A DNA stretch of 64,000 bases from Pseudomonadota bacterium (lineage in GTDB: Bacteria > Pseudomonadota > Gammaproteobacteria > Pseudomonadales > Oceanobacteraceae). The position numbers were made by a program, and so were the translations under genes. The notes under the pieces are model-generated. The model saw nothing but the letters and a program-made list of their open reading frames with translations. It was not told the DNA's origin and did no database searches. The number at the start of each line of letters is the position of its first letter. Positions within the stretch are counted from its first letter, which is position 1. Below, piece after piece: positions 8,911 through 17,684 of the stretch. The stretch is taken from positions 62,001-126,000 of the forward strand of contig JAIXHJ010000011.1 in assembly GCA_030145845.1 (NCBI GenBank), written 5' to 3'.

Positions 8911-10110
8911 ATGACAGTACCAGCCCTGCAGCGCGTCACCATCGTGACTGAAACCTTTGCCCCGGAAGTGAATGGCGTCGCCAATACACTGGGGCATCTG
9001 GTGCGTGGTTTACAGGCCAGAGGCATCAGGGTACAGCTGATCCGCCCCCATCAGGGGAAAGCTGAACAGGTACCGGAAGGTTCACCGGAACTGATCCGTC
9101 TGCCCGGACTGCCGATTCCCGGCTACAGTGGGCTGCATTTTGGTCTGCCGGTCGCCGGCCGCATCCGCCGGGCAATGGAAAGTTTCCGGCCGCAGGCCGT
9201 GTATGTGGCCACCGAAGGGCCGATGGGCTGGGCAGCCACCAGAGCCGCCCGCAAGCTGAATATCCGCGTGGTCAGTGGTTTTCACACCAATTTTCACCAG
9301 TACATTGAACACTACCGTCTGGGCTGGCTGGAAAAACCGGCCTACCGCTATCTGCGTTATTTCCATAACCGTACCGCCGCCACTCTGGTGCCCACCAGTC
9401 TGCAGCGTGACGACCTCAGCAGCCACGGTTTCCACAACGTCAGCGTTCTTGCCCGCGGAGTCGACAGCGATCTGTTCAGTCCGCAGAAACGCAGCACGGC
9501 TCTGCGCCGCCAGTGGGGCACAGATCCGGATGATCTGGTACTGCTGTACGTCGGCCGTATCGCGCCGGAAAAGAACCTGCAACTGGCACTGGAAACCTAC
9601 CGCAATCTGCATTCCGCCGATGACCGGGTACGCCTGGTGCTGGTCGGCGATGGTCCGTCATTGCCGGCCATCCGTGAACACTATCCACAGGTCATCTGCT
9701 GCGGCATGCAGCGTGGCGAAGCACTGGCTGCCCATTACGCCAGCGGTGATATTTTCCTGTTCCCGAGCATGACCGACACCTTCGGCAATGTGGTAACAGA
9801 AGCCATGGCCAGCGGCCTGGCCGTCATCAGTTTTGACTACGCCGCCGGCCATGAGCATATCCGTCATCAGCACAACGGCATGCTTGCCCCGCTGGGCGAT
9901 AAAAACAGTTTTATTGCCGCAGCGGCCACCCTGACCGACAGTCCGAACCTGTTGCGCAACATCCGCGACAACGCCCGCCAGCGGGCACTGGCCATCGGCT
10001 GGAACAGCATTGTCGATGAATTTATTCAGCGCCTGAGTGGCGCGGAAGTGGAGGATCTCCAGCATGGAAATCAGCAAAACCCTGCAGCCACGAAGCGCGC
10101 TGCTGTTTAA
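8911..10110 (+). CDS. GT4-family glycosyltransferase, probable glycolipid synthesis
   Basis: The 399-residue protein is a GT-B enzyme. The N-domain begins with IVTETFAPEVNGVANTL and contains FHTNFHQY; the C-domain begins YVGRIAPEKN and holds the donor-binding motif FPSMTDTFGNVVTEAMASG near residues 287-305. This pattern fits the SqdX/MgtA/PimB-like group, which adds a sugar to diacylglycerol or a related lipid at the membrane. A Pho-box-like element lies just upstream, and a PAP2 phosphatase gene overlaps its 3' end by 47 bases. The likely role is to replace phospholipid with glycolipid when phosphate is scarce. The sugar donor and acceptor are inferred. Confidence 0.8.
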   Translation: MTVPALQRVTIVTETFAPEVNGVANTLGHLVRGLQARGIRVQLIRPHQGKAEQVPEGSPELIRLPGLPIPGYSGLHFGLPVAGRIRRAMESFRPQAVYVATEGPMGWAATRAARKLNIRVVSGFHTNFHQYIEHYRLGWLEKPAYRYLRYFHNRTAATLVPTSLQRDDLSSHGFHNVSVLARGVDSDLFSPQKRSTALRRQWGTDPDDLVLLYVGRIAPEKNLQLALETYRNLHSADDRVRLVLVGDGPSLPAIREHYPQVICCGMQRGEALAAHYASGDIFLFPSMTDTFGNVVTEAMASGLAVISFDYAAGHEHIRHQHNGMLAPLGDKNSFIAAAATLTDSPNLLRNIRDNARQRALAIGWNSIVDEFIQRLSGAEVEDLQHGNQQNPAATKRAAV

Positions 10111-10648
10111 CAAAGCCGACCGGCTTGAGCTGACCCTGTGTCAGAATCTTAACCGCATGGGCGCTTTCCGCCCTGTACGTCTGTTCTTCAAGGCCATCAG
10201 CCGTCTGGGTGACGGCGTGTTCTGGTACAGCCTGGCACTGCTGCTGCCACTGCTGATGGGCATGGACAGTATTGCCGCACTGGGGCACATCACCATCTGC
10301 GCTCTGCTGTGTGTGGCCATCTACAGCCAGCTGAAAAACCGTCTGGTACGCCAGCGGCCGTTTATTTCCTGGGAAGCCATCCGCGCCCACACCGCGCCGC
10401 TGGACCTGTACAGTTTCCCTTCCGGTCACACCATGAACGCGGTTAACTTTGCCCTGCTGTTCAGTGCGTTCTACCCGCCGCTGCTGTGGCTGGTGGTGCC
10501 ATTTGCAGCACTGGTTGCGTTATCACGGGTGATTCTGGGAATGCACTACCCGACCGATGTGCTGGTCGGTGCCGCGCTCGGCCTGACCATCGGCTGGGGA
10601 TCACTGCTGATCTGGCCGGCAGGGATGTTTGCCGGCATCAATCTCTGA
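10064..10648 (+). CDS. PAP2-family membrane phosphatase
   Basis: ATG 10064 is chosen because GGAGG (10050-10054) lies nine bases upstream; a GTG at 10037 is also in frame. The 194-residue product carries the three acid-phosphatase signatures in order: KNRLVRQRPF (about residue 91), PSGHT (about 120) and SRVILGMHYPTD (about 155). Several membrane segments lie around them. The family removes phosphate from phosphatidic acid, undecaprenyl pyrophosphate or similar lipids. Placed with the glycosyltransferase, it could supply diacylglycerol as acceptor. It overlaps the end of that gene. Confidence 0.85.
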   Translation: MEISKTLQPRSALLFNKADRLELTLCQNLNRMGAFRPVRLFFKAISRLGDGVFWYSLALLLPLLMGMDSIAALGHITICALLCVAIYSQLKNRLVRQRPFISWEAIRAHTAPLDLYSFPSGHTMNAVNFALLFSAFYPPLLWLVVPFAALVALSRVILGMHYPTDVLVGAALGLTIGWGSLLIWPAGMFAGINL

Positions 10649-10657
10649 TCTGAGGCA

Positions 10658-11743
10658 TCAGAACAGCGTCAGCTGCTTGCGGTCAATGTCCGGCAGCCGT
10701 CCGCCAATCCCCAACAGACGTACGGCTTTCTGCTCGCGTTGCAGCGCCAGCTTCAGCAGCCGCTCAAAACCTTCCGCCGTTGCCTGCTCATGGCTGTCTG
10801 CCAGCGTGGTCTGAGTGAAATCCGCAAACTTCACTTTCACAAAGGGGGCCAGCGCGGAACTGTTCCAGCCACTGCGTTCCACCCGCTCCAGCCAGCGTTG
10901 CCACAAGCCGGGCAGCTGCGCCAGACAATGGCTCTCAGCGGCCAGATCGGTGGCAAAGGTACACTCCACACTGACCGATTTGCGCTCGCGTTCGAGATTC
11001 AGCTGGCGGTGATCAATACCGCGCGCGCGCTCATACAGCATGGCCCCGGTACGCCCGAAGGTGCGGACCAGTTCGGTCAGCGGCCAGCGGCGGATATCAG
11101 CACAGGTAAAGAGCTTGTGCAGGGCGAGCTTTTTTTCCATTGCCGGACCAATACCGGGAATTTTCTTCAGCGGCAGTTGCGCGACAAAATCGTCCACCTG
11201 CTGTGGCCGGATCACCCACTGGCCATCCGGCTTATTCCAATCGGACGCTATTTTGGCGAGGAATTTATTCGGTGCGATACCAGCCGAAACCGTAATTCCC
11301 AGCTCATGCCGTACCCGTTCGCGGATAGTTTCAGCAATGTCGGTGGCGTTGCTCTGCGGATCAATTTCCAGATAGGCTTCGTCCACTGAGACCTGCTCCA
11401 GCTGCTGCGCGTATTGCTGCAGAATGGCCATCAGCTGACGGGAGACGTCACGGTACAGCGCCATCCGCCCCGGCAGCAGCATCAGCGGCGGGCAGAGTTT
11501 TTTCGCCTGTGCTGTGGCCATCGCCGAGCGCACACCAAAACGGCGTGCCGGATAATTACAGGTGGCAATCACACCGCGCCGGTCAGCGTCACCGCCGATG
11601 GCCAGTGGTATATCCCTCAGTGCCGGGTTTTCCCGCATTTCCACCGCAGCAAAAAAACAATCACAGTCAATATGAATGACCTTTCGCTGTAAATGGCTGT
11701 CAGAGTCCGGCGCGGCGGATACGGATGTCGGTTGTGCCTGCAT
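10658..11743 (-). CDS. dinB: DNA polymerase IV (translesion synthesis)
   Basis: The 361-residue protein is a Y-family polymerase. The catalytic acidic residues lie in HIDCDCFFAAVEMRE (near residue 24) and SVDEAYLEI (near 118); FGVRSAMATAQAKKLCP is the finger region. The little-finger domain and a C-terminal clamp-binding tail (QLTLF) complete it. It has about 20 extra N-terminal residues compared with E. coli DinB. It copies damaged templates with low fidelity during the SOS response. A perfect LexA box precedes it, so SOS induction is well supported. Confidence 0.95.
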   Translation of the reverse strand: MQAQPTSVSAAPDSDSHLQRKVIHIDCDCFFAAVEMRENPALRDIPLAIGGDADRRGVIATCNYPARRFGVRSAMATAQAKKLCPPLMLLPGRMALYRDVSRQLMAILQQYAQQLEQVSVDEAYLEIDPQSNATDIAETIRERVRHELGITVSAGIAPNKFLAKIASDWNKPDGQWVIRPQQVDDFVAQLPLKKIPGIGPAMEKKLALHKLFTCADIRRWPLTELVRTFGRTGAMLYERARGIDHRQLNLERERKSVSVECTFATDLAAESHCLAQLPGLWQRWLERVERSGWNSSALAPFVKVKFADFTQTTLADSHEQATAEGFERLLKLALQREQKAVRLLGIGGRLPDIDRKQLTLF

Positions 11744-11774
11744 GGTGCGGTCCGCTTTCCTCTTAATAAATACA

Positions 11775-11790
11775 CTGTATACATATACAG
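11775..11790 (-). promoter_or_regulatory. LexA (SOS) box upstream of dinB
   Basis: The sequence CTGTATACATATACAG matches the CTGT-N8-ACAG LexA consensus exactly, with the preferred AT-rich centre. It ends 32 bases before the dinB start codon. LexA binding here would repress dinB until DNA damage. The divergent HopJ-family gene starts 82 bases away on the other side and could share the control. Confidence 0.9.
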
Positions 11791-11871
11791 TTAATTATTC
11801 AATCACCATGACAGAACGCCACGCTGGTGATAGCCTTAGCGCGTTTTTATTGTTTTCAAAGGAACATCTGA

Positions 11872-12225
11872 GTGACTGATTTCGACCAGGCAAAAACCGC
11901 TTTTCTGCAATCCATTGAATCCGGCCAGCATGTTTTTACCGATACGCTGAGCTTTATCGAAACCTGGTACGATTTTACCCCGACGGCTTTCGACAACGGT
12001 GACGTCAGTAACAGCGCTGAACAGAATCAGGGCAGCTGTAAAGTGTTTGCACTGGCAGAGCTGCTCGACCTGAGCAAGGAACAGACCCTGCTCTGCTTCG
12101 GCGAACATTACCGTGATGTTCTGGCCACACCGGATACCGATAACCACCACAACCTGCGCCGCGTACTGCGTGAAGGCCGTGACAACATCCGCTTCGGCCA
12201 GTTTCCGCTGCAGGCCAAAGGCTGA
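11872..12225 (+). CDS. HopJ-family protein
   Basis: The 117-residue protein matches the small HopJ family in length and in the core segments [16 protein letters not shown] (about residue 27) and [14 protein letters not shown] (about 51). The start is GTG 11872 with AAAGGA upstream. The family is named after a type III effector in Pseudomonas syringae but is widespread in free-living proteobacteria, where its role is unknown. No secretion system is nearby, so an effector role is unlikely here. It ends two bases before minC and may be the first gene of the minCDE transcript. Confidence 0.85.
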   Translation: MTDFDQAKTAFLQSIESGQHVFTDTLSFIETWYDFTPTAFDNGDVSNSAEQNQGSCKVFALAELLDLSKEQTLLCFGEHYRDVLATPDTDNHHNLRRVLREGRDNIRFGQFPLQAKG

Positions 12226-12226
12226 T

Positions 12227-12913
12227 ATGGATGCCGTCAATCTCAGGGCCGGACTGGTCCCGCTCACCACACTGCATTTCAGCAACAGCGACGAACAGGA
12301 TATCCGTCAGCAACTGCAGCAGAAAAAAAGCGAAGCGCCGGCCCTGTTCCGTAACCTGCCCTGTGTGCTGGATCTCACCGGTCTGGAAGCCGGGCAGATC
12401 AGCCTGACAACCCTGCTCGCGCTCTGTACCGACTCTGGCCTGCTGCCGGTCGGTGTCCGCAATGCCCAGGGCGAATGGCAGGCTCAGGCACAGGACGCCG
12501 GTCTGGCGGACCTTGGCCGCGGTAAAATACGCACCGCAGAAACCAGCGCCGCTCATAGCAGCGAAGGTACGGCCACGGTGGCCGCTCCCCAGCGCAGCGT
12601 AAAAGTGCACCGCGGTAATGTGCGCTCCGGGCAACAGCTGTATACCGACGGTGACCTGATTATTCTGGGCATGGTCAGCGCCGGTGCCGAAGTGCTGGCA
12701 ACCGGTGATATCCATATTTACGGTGCCCTCCGAGGCCGGGCTCTGGCCGGGGTAAAAGGCGACGAAACGGCGGTGATTGCCTGCCAGAATTTTGATGCCG
12801 AGCTGGTCGCCATTGCCGGTCAGTACCGGCTGTTTGAAACCGCACCGGAACAGGCACAGCAAACCGTGGTTGTCGCACTGACTGACGGTAACTTGAACAT
12901 CACCAGCGTTTGA
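12227..12913 (+). CDS. minC: Septum site-determining protein MinC
   Basis: ATG 12227 follows the HopJ stop directly and gives 228 residues, close to E. coli MinC (231). The N-domain (about 1-105) contacts FtsZ. The C-terminal beta-helix domain (about 125-228) includes [20 protein letters not shown] and [17 protein letters not shown], the typical MinC repeats that bind MinD. It blocks FtsZ ring formation away from midcell. minD and minE follow immediately. Confidence 0.95.
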   Translation: MDAVNLRAGLVPLTTLHFSNSDEQDIRQQLQQKKSEAPALFRNLPCVLDLTGLEAGQISLTTLLALCTDSGLLPVGVRNAQGEWQAQAQDAGLADLGRGKIRTAETSAAHSSEGTATVAAPQRSVKVHRGNVRSGQQLYTDGDLIILGMVSAGAEVLATGDIHIYGALRGRALAGVKGDETAVIACQNFDAELVAIAGQYRLFETAPEQAQQTVVVALTDGNLNITSV

Positions 12914-12955
12914 GAAATACTGCGCCACACATTGTATTTTCAGGGAATTACGGCT

Positions 12956-13762
12956 TTGGCAAAGATTATTGTTGTCACCTCCGGCAAGGGTGGTGTCGGG
13001 AAAACCACCACCAGTTCAGCTTTTGCTGCCGCACTGGCCATGAAAGGCCACAAAACAGTGGTTATCGACTTCGACGTAGGCCTGCGTAATCTGGATCTGG
13101 TGATGGGTTGTGAACGCCGTGTCGTCTACGACTTTGTTAACGTCGTTCAGGGGGAAGCGTCGCTGAAACAGGCGCTGATCAAAGACAAACGGCTGAACAA
13201 CCTGTTCGTCCTGCCCGCCTCCCAGACCCGCGACAAAGATGCCCTGACTCACGATGGCGTGGAGAAAGTCCTCAACGATCTGAGCAGCGACTTTGACTAC
13301 ATCGTCTGTGATTCACCGGCCGGTATCGAGCACGGCGCACAGATGGCACTGTATTTTGCCGAAGAAGCCATCATCGTAACCAACCCTGAAGTCTCCTCCG
13401 TACGTGACTCAGACCGCATCATCGGTATTCTGCAGAGTAAATCCCGTCTGGCAGAACAGGGGCAGAGTGTGAAGGAGCATCTGCTGCTCACCCGTTACAA
13501 CCCGGAGCGGGTGGCGCGTGGTGAAATGCTCTCGGTACAGGACGTGGAAGATATTCTGGCCATCCCGCTGCTGGGCGTGATTCCGGAATCTGAAGCGGTA
13601 CTGAAAGCCTCCAACCAGGGCGTGCCCGTGGTCCACGATGCCGACAGCGATGCCGGTCAGGCTTATGACGATGCCGTTTCCCGTTATCTCGGCGAAGACC
13701 GCCCGCACCGTTTTCTGGAGAAGCAGAAAAAAGGGTTCCTGAAGCGGGTATTCGGAGGCTGA
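12956..13762 (+). CDS. minD: Septum site-determining ATPase MinD
   Basis: I place the start at TTG 12956, which gives [20 protein letters not shown], the standard MinD N-terminus; an upstream in-frame TTG at 12932 would add eight unusual residues. AGGGA lies about nine bases before it. The 268-residue product has the deviant Walker A motif GKGGVGKTT and ends in an amphipathic membrane helix ([14 protein letters not shown]). It oscillates between the poles with MinE and recruits MinC. Confidence 0.95.
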   Translation: MAKIIVVTSGKGGVGKTTTSSAFAAALAMKGHKTVVIDFDVGLRNLDLVMGCERRVVYDFVNVVQGEASLKQALIKDKRLNNLFVLPASQTRDKDALTHDGVEKVLNDLSSDFDYIVCDSPAGIEHGAQMALYFAEEAIIVTNPEVSSVRDSDRIIGILQSKSRLAEQGQSVKEHLLLTRYNPERVARGEMLSVQDVEDILAIPLLGVIPESEAVLKASNQGVPVVHDADSDAGQAYDDAVSRYLGEDRPHRFLEKQKKGFLKRVFGG

Positions 13763-13763
13763 T

Positions 13764-14015
13764 ATGAGTTTAATGGACTATTTCCGCAAGGAGCAGAAAA
13801 GCAGCGCGTCCGTTGCCAAGGAACGTCTGCAGATTCTGGTAGCCCATGACCGTGCCCGCAACAGCGGCCCGGACTACCTGCCACAGCTGCAGCAGGAACT
13901 GCTGGCCGTGATCCGCAAATACGTCGCCATCGGTGATGAGGATGTGGCTGTCAGTCTCGAACAGCAGGGCACCACATCGGTGCTGGAGCTGAACGTCACC
14001 CTGCCTGAAAAGTAA
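13764..14015 (+). CDS. minE: Cell division topological specificity factor MinE
   Basis: The 83-residue protein begins one base after minD. It has the amphipathic N-terminus [11 protein letters not shown], the MinD-contact region [14 protein letters not shown] (about residues 18-31), and the C-terminal dimer domain. It stimulates MinD ATPase to drive pole-to-pole oscillation. The length matches the family (88 in E. coli). Confidence 0.95.
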   Translation: MSLMDYFRKEQKSSASVAKERLQILVAHDRARNSGPDYLPQLQQELLAVIRKYVAIGDEDVAVSLEQQGTTSVLELNVTLPEK

Positions 14016-14022
14016 TCCCCGC

Positions 14023-14042
14023 CAGGCTGCTGCGGCAGCCTG
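14023..14042 (+). terminator. Hairpin after minE
   Basis: A perfect eight-base-pair stem, CAGGCTGC with GCAGCCTG, encloses the loop TGCG. It begins eight bases after the minE stop. It is followed by TCCCTTCCC rather than a run of T, so termination would be weak. Confidence 0.4.
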
Positions 14043-14111
14043 TCCCTTCCCGCTCGAAAAAAGCAGATTATCAGCTAGACTCAGAAGGTTACTGTCTTTG
14101 CCGGAGTCCCT

Positions 14112-14417
14112 ATGAGCAGCATCGCCATTCACCATATCCTGCTGAAAAGCCCGTTACTGGCGGATGACGTCATGAATGAGCTGAAACTGGGCGCCGAATT
14201 CGGCGAACTGGCAGCAGAATATTCCGCCTGCCCGTCGGCCCGCCAGCAGGGGTTTGCCGGTTATCACAACACCGACCACCTGCCACAGACACTGCTGCAG
14301 GCGCTGTATGAACATGATGCCACCTCGCCCTATGTCGGCCCGGTGCAGACTCCGTTCGGCTATCATATCCTGAAAGCCATTGACCCTCCTGAACGCACCA
14401 TGCTGATTGATAACTGA
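14112..14417 (+). CDS. Parvulin-type peptidyl-prolyl isomerase (PpiC-like)
   Basis: The 101-residue protein is a single parvulin domain: HHILLKSPLLADDVMNEL at the start, then SACPSARQQGFAGY, and VQTPFGYHILKAIDP at the end. There is no signal peptide, so it acts in the cytoplasm. It speeds cis/trans isomerisation of peptide bonds before proline. GGAG lies just before ATG 14112. A strong terminator follows. Confidence 0.9.
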   Translation: MSSIAIHHILLKSPLLADDVMNELKLGAEFGELAAEYSACPSARQQGFAGYHNTDHLPQTLLQALYEHDATSPYVGPVQTPFGYHILKAIDPPERTMLIDN

Positions 14418-14420
14418 ATC

Positions 14421-14466
14421 GACAGGCAATAAAAAACCGGCAGCTGCCGGTTTTTTATTGCCTGTC
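14421..14466. terminator. 46-base perfect palindrome, bidirectional terminator
   Basis: The two 23-base arms are fully complementary: GACAGGCAAT and AAAAAACCGGCAG on the left mirror the right side. The core GC stem CCGGCAG/CTGCCGG is flanked by A6 and T6, so it works as a rho-independent terminator on both strands. It serves ppiC from the left and the substrate-binding gene from the right, overlapping that gene's stop codon. Confidence 0.9.
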
Positions 14467-15610
14467 AGTCACTGAACTGACTGAAGTCCCAGTCGGCAGC
14501 CATCACCGGCGCATGAATACTGATCAGCCCCATTTCATTAAAAGCGTCCTGCACGCGCTCATTCAGCACATCAAGACGGTGCGGGAAATTTTTGTCCGCC
14601 AGAAATTCCATATTGCCGGCCTTGTCGACAAACTGAGCGTCGTAATACAGATTCTCAATATCCGGCTGGGCAGTTTTATCCCCCAGCAGAATATCCGCAG
14701 ACGCTTCCAGCAACTGCAGCTTACGTGGGTTATCCAGATCTTTCATCAGCGACTGCAGCTCACCGTTGGCGCGCATCATCACCTGCACAAACTTCTGTAC
14801 GTCCGCCCGGTGCTGACGGAAATAATCGGCGCGCACCACGTATACATCGGCAATAATCCGGCGGGCAAACATGGTGGAAATAATCATCCGTGCGCCTTCC
14901 ACCGAACCGTCTTTACCGGTGCCGACACGGCGGCCGGAAGTAATGCCATAGGCGTCAGAAATGATCATAAAGGCGGCATCAATATCAGCTTCTTTCAGCG
15001 CTTCCGGCGGTGAATCCGGCGACAGCGTCAGGTCTGACATCCAGCGTACATTCACATCCTGCATCGTCAGTCCGGCCTGCTGCAGCAGCGTGGTCATAAA
15101 ATCCACATGCGGCCCATACGCCTGTAACGCCAGCGTTTTTCCCTTCAGCTGCCCCACCCGCATAATATTGTTCTTCGCGACCAGAGTGTCACCGCCGCGG
15201 GACCAGGTCAGCTGGTAAATCACCACAGGTTTTGTACGTTCGTCTTTATTGATCAGCTCCAGTGCCTGATTGCACATCCCGATGGTACAGCGCAGATACG
15301 GGGATTCACCGGACAGATAATCCTGCAGCTGGCGGTCAAAGTTATCCTGCAGCACCAATTCCAGATCAAGACCGGCCTCAGCCATACGACTGCCGGCCTG
15401 AGTACGGGTCGCCATACCATTGGCCAGCAGAGTCACCATATCCCCGCCCCAGGTAATCATCGGCACCCGTACCGGCTTGCCGCTTTTCACATTACCGACC
15501 GGGGTTGAAATCCGTTCAGCCAGCGGCTGTGGTTCGATATATTCCGGCGCCGCCAGCGCAGAGTGGGTGGCCAACAGGGCGATCAGAGATGAGAACAGTA
15601 TACGCAGCAC
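14465..15610 (-). CDS. Periplasmic substrate-binding protein (NMT1/TauA-like)
   Basis: The 381-residue product has a signal peptide (LRILFSSLIALLATHSALAA). The mature fold resembles the nitrate/taurine/thiamine-precursor binding proteins: ITWGGDMVTLLANG near residue 52, LKGKTLALQAYGPHVDFM near 155, and a helical C-terminus. Such proteins pass a small ligand to an ABC transporter or a sensor. No permease or ATPase gene is adjacent, so it is an orphan and its ligand is unknown. Two cysteines near residue 105-110 (LRCTIGMCNQ) may form a disulfide. Confidence 0.7.
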   Translation of the reverse strand: MLRILFSSLIALLATHSALAAPEYIEPQPLAERISTPVGNVKSGKPVRVPMITWGGDMVTLLANGMATRTQAGSRMAEAGLDLELVLQDNFDRQLQDYLSGESPYLRCTIGMCNQALELINKDERTKPVVIYQLTWSRGGDTLVAKNNIMRVGQLKGKTLALQAYGPHVDFMTTLLQQAGLTMQDVNVRWMSDLTLSPDSPPEALKEADIDAAFMIISDAYGITSGRRVGTGKDGSVEGARMIISTMFARRIIADVYVVRADYFRQHRADVQKFVQVMMRANGELQSLMKDLDNPRKLQLLEASADILLGDKTAQPDIENLYYDAQFVDKAGNMEFLADKNFPHRLDVLNERVQDAFNEMGLISIHAPVMAADWDFSQFSD

Positions 15611-15784
15611 GATTTTCCTTCCTGTAAATCCGGCGCTTGTTAACGCGTTAATGGGCGTTCCATTATACCTGCTTTTCGCTGTTCCCCCGGTTACAGCCGC
15701 CTGCGGTAATGCATATTTGCGTAACGGCGCACAAAATAAAACGGCACCGGCGAGCGGACTAAGAATGCAAATTCATCTCAGTAT

Positions 15785-16189
15785 TTATTGATCGTCAGGC
15801 GGCTGTCTCTCAGATAAATGATTCCGCAACGCCTGCCCGGCAGAGGCGGCATGCATCTGGTAGCCGGCAATCACGCACTGGTAACAGATCACTTCCAGGG
15901 TACGGTCGGAGAATATCAGAATCAGATGCTGCTGATCCTCAGCCGCATGCTCCGACGACGTATGCCGGTAAATGCCAGGCTCCAGGCCATAATCGTCACC
16001 GGAATCGCTGATCAGCCAGGCGTCTCCGCCGCAGTCCAGGACCACATAAGACGGCGGCGCGGATAAAAAATCCCGGGCCTGTTCATACACGATCAGGGTG
16101 TTCTGATCATAACGACCGGAGGTTACCCAGAGCGCCATTTCGCCCGGCACCCGGTCATCCGGCAGGGGCAATTCAGTCAGCCGCTGCAT
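15785..16189 (-). CDS. Unknown protein coupled to the M42 peptidase gene
   Basis: The 134-residue protein starts at ATG 16189 within TGATG, overlapping the peptidase stop by one base, so translation is probably coupled. It is acidic and soluble, with the pattern VVLDCGGDAWLISDSGDDYG (about residues 48-67) and RTLEVICYQCVIAGYQMHAA near the end. I recognise no family. The coupling suggests it works with the aminopeptidase, but nothing in its sequence says how. Confidence 0.6.
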   Translation of the reverse strand: MQRLTELPLPDDRVPGEMALWVTSGRYDQNTLIVYEQARDFLSAPPSYVVLDCGGDAWLISDSGDDYGLEPGIYRHTSSEHAAEDQQHLILIFSDRTLEVICYQCVIAGYQMHAASAGQALRNHLSERQPPDDQ

Positions 16190-17274
16190 CAGGCGAGAGG
16201 CTCATAATGCCAGAACGGAAACGCCAGCCCGGCCATGGAACACAGTACACGGATAAAGGCATCCACGCTGTCCGGCGCGGCGCTTTCGGCCATGGTGTGA
16301 TAGCCCGTGGTCGGAATCTGCAGCGTTGTGCCATCCACCAGCCCATCCGAGGCCGCAATAATACGTCCCATCTCGGTACTGCCGAGGGATTTTTCCGCCA
16401 GTCCACGGCGTTTGTTTTCTTCATTCTGACAACGGATATAGTCATCCTTGAAACTGTAACTGATGCCCAGCTTATGGCATTCCTCCGCCAGCCGGCCGGT
16501 CAGATCGCGGTTAAAGGTGGCATTGGCATCACTGTGACGCAGGACCAGCAGCTGCTGGTCGGCACTGGCCACATCCGGATACGGGCTGGTATCCACCACC
16601 ACCAGCTGGTTAGTGGAGCCACCGAAACGGCGGAACCACTCCAGCAGATAGCGCCAGCTGCGGCCGGCCTCTTCCTGTGCGGTAAAAAATGCCGTGCCCT
16701 GAAAGCCCAGTTCAAACAGATACACCAGCACCGCCGCAGTCAGCACGTTATCCAGCTGACCACTGAAACGTCCCTGCTCCAGACTGAGCTGATCACGGAA
16801 CGCCACCGGCGTTCCGGCCACCAGATGCGCCAGACCCTGTAATTCAAAAATCAGGTTATTACGGTGCGGACAGATATAGGCATTGCCGATTTTACCGTGG
16901 CCACGGTAAGCACCGGACCAGGGTTCATAGGCCAGTACATCCACGCCGGTAAAGCGGTCGACAATGGTCTTCATCAGTTCTTCCGATACGGAGTTACCCA
17001 GCAGATCGGAACGCCCACCGGCAACAAAAGCTGCATACTGAAATTCATCCGGCCCGGTGCAGACCAGTCCGTGGCGGTCAATATGAGCTGACAGCATCAG
17101 GCTCATAGGATCATTACCCTGCGCCACCAGCAGACCTTCATACCAGGTCACGCGCGCGCCACGTTCTTCCAGCTCACGTTGCAGAACACGGAAAAAAGAA
17201 TGCTCAGCCCCCACCACAGACGGACTGCGGATCAGGCTTTTGAGAATATCGGTGAAAGAGGTGCGGTCGCTCAT
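16189..17274 (-). CDS. M42-family metallo-aminopeptidase
   Basis: ATG 17274 is chosen, with GGGAGG close upstream. The 361-residue product has the dinuclear-metal residues of family M42 in order: His and Asp in LSAHIDRHG, the bridging Asp in QLDNVLTA, the Glu pair in TAQEEAGRS, Asp in VVVDTSPYPD, and His in TTGYHTMAE. These enzymes are cytoplasmic tetrahedral aminopeptidases that finish off peptides. The specificity (glutamyl, leucyl or other) cannot be read here. The gene is followed by a coupled unknown gene. Confidence 0.85.
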   Translation of the reverse strand: MSDRTSFTDILKSLIRSPSVVGAEHSFFRVLQRELEERGARVTWYEGLLVAQGNDPMSLMLSAHIDRHGLVCTGPDEFQYAAFVAGGRSDLLGNSVSEELMKTIVDRFTGVDVLAYEPWSGAYRGHGKIGNAYICPHRNNLIFELQGLAHLVAGTPVAFRDQLSLEQGRFSGQLDNVLTAAVLVYLFELGFQGTAFFTAQEEAGRSWRYLLEWFRRFGGSTNQLVVVDTSPYPDVASADQQLLVLRHSDANATFNRDLTGRLAEECHKLGISYSFKDDYIRCQNEENKRRGLAEKSLGSTEMGRIIAASDGLVDGTTLQIPTTGYHTMAESAAPDSVDAFIRVLCSMAGLAFPFWHYEPLA

Positions 17275-17335
17275 AAAACCTCCCGGCACAGTACAACAGG
17301 ATGCCGGACAGGCCGTCCGCCCGGAACAGAGAAAA

Positions 17336-17360
17336 AGAAAGAGGCCGGCGGCCTCTTTCT
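17336..17360 (-). terminator. Rho-independent terminator for the small PA3496-like gene
   Basis: The 11-base arms AGAAAGAGGCC and GGCCTCTTTCT enclose a three-base loop. Read on the minus strand the stem is followed by TTTTTC. It begins nine bases after the stop codon of the 56-residue gene. Confidence 0.8.
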
Positions 17361-17369
17361 GATCAGGAT

Positions 17370-17540
17370 TCAGTCCTGATAATCAATATCGAAACCCAGC
17401 ATATCACGCAGACGGGCCTGCTCAAGAATCCGCTCCGCCCGGCGGCGCTTTTTCTCGTAGTCAGCGGTACGTTTCTGTTTGCGCCGCTGCAGCTGGTCAT
17501 CAAGGTCATCGAATTCGTCGTATTCTTTGCTCTGTCCCAT
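17370..17540 (-). CDS. Small PA3496-like acidic/basic protein
   Basis: This 56-residue gene runs from ATG at 17540 (GGAGGA directly upstream) to TGA at 17370. The product starts with an acidic segment (KEYDEFDDLDDQL), continues with a strongly basic helix (QRRKQKRTADYEKKRRRAER), and ends LRDMLGFDIDYQD. The acidic-basic-acidic layout and size recall the PA3496 family of small gammaproteobacterial proteins, described as putative envelope integrity proteins. It has its own ribosome-binding site and terminator. The family link is from memory. Confidence 0.7.
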   Translation of the reverse strand: MGQSKEYDEFDDLDDQLQRRKQKRTADYEKKRRRAERILEQARLRDMLGFDIDYQD

Positions 17541-17648
17541 ATCCTCCTCCGATATAAAACGACATGCGGCGCCATACTCCCGCCGGCAACCGGCGTCGTA
17601 AATCGAAAAATATTTTTCCCGTGGAGAAGTATTTTTTATGGTCAGGGG

Positions 17649-17677
17649 ATGACCTGAAAAGTGGATACCGCTACAAT
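17649..17677 (+). promoter_or_regulatory. Sigma-70 promoter for the manganese riboswitch transcript
   Basis: ATGACC at 17649-17654 and TACAAT at 17672-17677 are separated by 17 bases and match the -35 and -10 consensus at four and five of six positions. The predicted start near 17684 falls right at the 5' end of the riboswitch. Confidence 0.6.
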
Positions 17678-17684
17678 GCAGCCT

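Noticed and set aside
11872-12225. HopJ gene as a type III effector
   Set aside because: No secretion genes nearby, and the family is common in free-living bacteria.
12005-12928. Long minus-strand frame (307 codons) across hopJ and minC
   Set aside because: It is a mirror of two well-supported genes and lacks a ribosome-binding site.
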